From: Kitasatospora fiedleri
GTDB taxonomy: Bacteria > Actinomycetota > Actinomycetes > Streptomycetales > Streptomycetaceae
Reading direction: 5' to 3'
Length of the DNA: 64,000 nucleotides
Assembly (NCBI RefSeq): GCF_948472415.1
Contig: NZ_OX419519.1
Coordinates: 7,655,001 to 7,719,000 of the forward strand
The notes under the pieces were generated by a model. That model searched no databases, was not told where the DNA came from, and worked only from the letters and a program-made list of their open reading frames with translations. Shown in pieces: positions 61,340 to 64,000 of the stretch. Both the position numbers and the translations under genes were made by a program. Position 1 is the stretch's first letter. Each line of letters begins with the position of its first letter.

Positions 61340-62562
61340 TCAGCGGAAGGTCCAGACCTGGTTGGGCTGGGTGCCGCCCCGCCGTAGCAGTCCCAGATCT
61401 GCAGCGGGGTGCCGTTCGCGGTGCCTCGGCCGACCGCGTCCAGGCACTTGCCGGAGTTGGGGTTGGTCAGGGTGCCGTTCGCATTGGCCTGCCACTTCTG
61501 GGCGCCGAGCCCGTTGCAGCTCCACAGCCGCACCTGGGTGCCGTTGTCGGTGCGGCCGCCCGCCACGTCCAGGCACTTGCCGGACGTGGTGTTGACCAGG
61601 GCGCCGTTCGACCAGGTCCACTGCTGGTTGGGCCAGGTGCCCGCGCCGGTGTAGCAGTCGTACAGCTGGACGGGGGTGCCGTCCGCGGTGCCGCCCTCCT
61701 GGTCGTCCAGGCAGCGTCCGCTGCCCTGACCCACGATGCTCTTGCCGCCGCCGCCGCCGTTGTTGTTGCCGCCGCTGCCGTTGGGCGTGTAGGAGAAGGA
61801 GTTCACCGCGAGGCCGGGGCCGCCCTGCCAGGGCTCGAAGCCGAACTGGACGCTGGTCATGTACCAGGACGGCTGGAGGTAGCCGCGGTGGATCGAGTCG
61901 TCGGTGAAGTCCTTGATGTTCACGGTGATCGCGTTGGTGCCGGACTGGCGCACGTACGAGACGGTGTTCCAGGCGGGGCTGCCGCCCTGCCGGCCTTCCC
62001 AGACGTCCCAGGTCGCACCCTCCAGCGACACCGTGCCGACCTTCGACCCGAACGGCGCCGGCGGGCCCTGGTGGTTGGCCCAGATCATCAGCTCCTCGCC
62101 GTCGTTCTGCCCGGCGGGGTTGGGGTGGCTGTCGAACCAGATGTCGTACGCGGCGTCCCAGGACCCGGCGGCGGTGCTGAAGGCGACGCTGGACTGCGGG
62201 TTGGTGAACGAGGACACCTGCTGCGGCAGGCCGTTGCCGGTCGAGCAGTTGCCGTAGTGGCAGCCGGCGTAGATGGACGGGTAGGCGGCGGGGGCCCCGC
62301 CGGTGCCCACGTTGTGGTTGCCGGTGGTGACCTTGAAGCCGTTGTCGGAGACGTCGATGCACTGCTGGATCGAGTCGCCCCACTCGTTGTTCTGCACGAT
62401 GTACGCGCCGTTCGAGACGGGGGTGCTGCCGAATGTGTCGCAGATGGTGGTGTTGGCACCGGCCGGGCCGGCCGCGGCCACCGGGAGGACGGTGGCCGCG
62501 GCCACCAGGGTGAACGCCGTCAGCGCGGCGCGCAGCGTTCGGACGAGAACGGAACCGGGCAC
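61340..62562 (-). CDS. Secreted GH12 family endoglucanase with ricin-type (CBM13) domain; frameshift at the 3' end
   Basis: About 407 residues when repaired. GTG 62562 is followed by a signal peptide ending PAGANTTIC. The GH12 domain (residues 38-262) has YIVQNNEWGD, the nucleophile region GEELMIWANHQGP and the acid/base region VQFGFEPWQGG, so both catalytic Glu are present. A Gly/Asn linker leads to a ricin-type trefoil with three CLD repeats (GRCLDDQEGG, GKCLDVAGG, GKCLDAVGRG). One G is missing near 61378. The repaired end is GTQPNQVWTFR with TGA at 61340. A perfect CebR box upstream places it in the cellulose response. Confidence 0.9.
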
Positions 62563-62614
62563 GGAGAGACCTCTCTCGTTTCGCGACGTCGGTCAGGACG
62601 CCCAGCGGGTGGTC

Positions 62615-62628
62615 TGGGAGCGCTCCCA
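62615..62628. promoter_or_regulatory. CebR box TGGGAGCGCTCCCA upstream of the GH12 gene
   Basis: This 14-bp palindrome is identical to the CebR operator consensus known from Streptomyces. It lies 53 bp before the GH12 start. TTGACA on the minus strand (62672-62667) may be the -35 element. Confidence 0.88.
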
Positions 62629-62749
62629 CAACAGGCAGGACTCATGAAGCCAGCCGGTCATGTTTATGTCAAGAGCGTTGCCGCGTACAAGAGTTGAACC
62701 GGTCCCGCGCGAACCGGAGCCCCCCGGGCCCGGCGGTGCGGAACGACCT

Positions 62750-64000
62750 TCAGGGCCAGAGCGGTTCCTCGGCCCGGCGTTCGGCCTCGCGTAGCACCCG
62801 CAGCACGTTGCGGCCGGTCAGTGCCTCCAACTCCGTTGCGGACCAGCCGCGTTCGGCCAGTTCGTTCAGGAGGAGGGGGTAGCCGGACACGTCGGGCAGG
62901 TCGACCGGCTGCCGGTCGACGCCGTCGTAGTCGCCGCCGAGGCCGATGTGGTCCAGGCCCGCGACCTCCCGGGCGCGCTCGACGTGGTCGGCGACCTGGG
63001 CGGCGGTGGCCTCGGGGCGCGGGTGGGCGTCCAGCCAGCGCTTGAGCTCGGGCGGCGGGGGCCCGCCCGGACCGGCGGCGAAGGCGGCGGCGATCTCCTC
63101 GGCCACGGCGGCCGGGCTCTCGCCCGGGGCCGGGTGCCGGGGCCAGCTCCAGGACGCCGGGGGCAGGTCGAGGCGTTCCCGTTCGGCGGCCAACGCGGCC
63201 CGCCAGGAGGCGACTTCGGGCGAGATGAAGTCGGGCACGAAGGTCAGCTGGACCACCCCGCCGTTGGCCGGGAGCAGCGCCAGCACCTCGTCGGAGACGT
63301 TGCGGGGGTGGTCGTTCACGGCGCGGCAGGAGGAGTGGCTGAAGATCACCGGGGCGGTGGAGGCGGCCAGGGCGGCCCGCTGGGTGGACTCGGCGGTGTG
63401 CGAGAGGTCGACCAGCACGCCGATCCGGTTCAGCTCGGCGACCACGGCCAGCCCCGCCGCGGAGAGGCCGCCGACACCGGGGGAGCCGGGGTCGGTGGCG
63501 GAGTCGGCCCACGGCGTGTGGTGGTTGTGGGTGAGCGTCAGGTAGCGCACGCCCAGCCGGGCGTAGGCGCGCAGCACGCCGAGGGAGGAGGCCAGCGAGT
63601 GGCCGCCCTCGATGCCGAGCAGCGAGGCGATCCGGCCGTCGGCGATCGCCGCCTCGACCTGGTCGGCCGTCACGGCCAGCCGCAACTGCCCGGGGTAGTG
63701 GGCGATCAGCCGGTGGGTCAGGTCGATCTGCTCCAGGGTGGCGACGGCGGCCACCGGTTCGGGTAGGTCGGAGGGGACGTAGACCGACCAGAACTGCGCG
63801 CCGACCCCGCCCTCGCGCAACCGGGGCAGGTCGGTGTGGAGTTCGGGCCGGTGCCGGTCCAGCCCGGCCACCGAGCCGCCGCTGCGGGCCCGCAGGGCGA
63901 CCGGCAGGTCGTTGTGGCCGTCGAACGCCGGGCTGCGGCGCAGGACCTCCCGGACGACGGCCTGCGGGGAACCGTCGGAGCTGTCGGAACTCTCAAGGTC
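62750..64000 (-). CDS. Membrane dipeptidase (M19 family), 5' end outside the window
   Basis: The frame is open from the stop at 62750 to the window edge and has no start inside it, so the gene is partial. The zinc-site motifs of renal-dipeptidase-like M19 enzymes are present: FDGHNDLPVALRAR, LLGIEGGHSL, LVDLSHTAEST, VIFSHSSCRAVNDHPRN and GLGGDYDG. These enzymes hydrolyse dipeptides, some with D-residues. No signal peptide is visible in the part shown. Neighbouring genes do not indicate a special role. Confidence 0.9.
   Translation of the reverse strand, partial: DLESSDSSDGSPQAVVREVLRRSPAFDGHNDLPVALRARSGGSVAGLDRHRPELHTDLPRLREGGVGAQFWSVYVPSDLPEPVAAVATLEQIDLTHRLIAHYPGQLRLAVTADQVEAAIADGRIASLLGIEGGHSLASSLGVLRAYARLGVRYLTLTHNHHTPWADSATDPGSPGVGGLSAAGLAVVAELNRIGVLVDLSHTAESTQRAALAASTAPVIFSHSSCRAVNDHPRNVSDEVLALLPANGGVVQLTFVPDFISPEVASWRAALAAERERLDLPPASWSWPRHPAPGESPAAVAEEIAAAFAAGPGGPPPPELKRWLDAHPRPEATAAQVADHVERAREVAGLDHIGLGGDYDGVDRQPVDLPDVSGYPLLLNELAERGWSATELEALTGRNVLRVLREAERRAEEPLWP

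Overview
This window looks like part of a Streptomycetaceae chromosome, Streptomyces or Kitasatospora. Base composition is very GC-rich. Codon third positions are almost always G or C, GTG and TTG starts are common, and ribosome binding sites are strong GGAGG types. The lineage is also suggested by DmdR/IdeR-type iron boxes, CebR-type AGCGCT boxes, a mycothiol-type DinB/maleylpyruvate isomerase, a SoxR without SoxS, and an LAXTG (sortase E type) surface protein. I see no rRNA, tRNA, CRISPR array, insertion sequence or phage gene.

Layout. (1) 1-17.2 kb is a secreted glycan-degradation and sugar-uptake locus. It holds a GH3 C-terminal half with three near-identical F5/8C repeats, GH127 with ricin-like repeats, GH2 with an AbfB domain, GH76, and GH92 with F5/8C plus ricin domains. 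These are followed by a CUT2-type sugar ABC importer and a LacI regulator. Four AACGTT-core sites lie in its promoter regions, two of them the identical 12-mer GTGAACGTTACC. (2) 17.3-30.5 kb is a mixed housekeeping stretch: a 2-hydroxyacid dehydrogenase, an unusual gamma-glutamylcyclotransferase/M24 fusion, methyltransferase, VOC, DinB and YbaK proteins, MsrA, an APH-like kinase, and two TetR regulators with clear operators. (3) 30.55-38.2 kb is the most interesting part. It is a tightly coupled cluster of acyltransferase, acyl-CoA oxidase-like protein, KASIII, SDR reductase, second KASIII, ACP and KAS, a small type II fatty-acid/polyketide-like pathway whose product I cannot name. A soxR/fdxA divergent pair with a textbook SoxR promoter follows. 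(4) 40.4-48.1 kb is a haem-iron locus: haem oxygenase, two HtaA proteins and a HmuTUV importer, with two iron boxes. (5) 48.3-64 kb contains methyltransferase, TetR/FAD-monooxygenase, GH6 and GH12 cellulases with CebR-like boxes, a permease/Lrp pair, gamma-carbonic anhydrase, exonuclease, HD, MOSC and M19 dipeptidase genes.

A caution applies to the whole window. About fifteen genes are broken by what look like single G or C losses, often in homopolymers, while their protein families remain recognisable across the break. The simplest reading is uncorrected consensus deletions in the assembly rather than mass pseudogenisation. Functional calls below therefore describe the repaired reading, and each break is stated.
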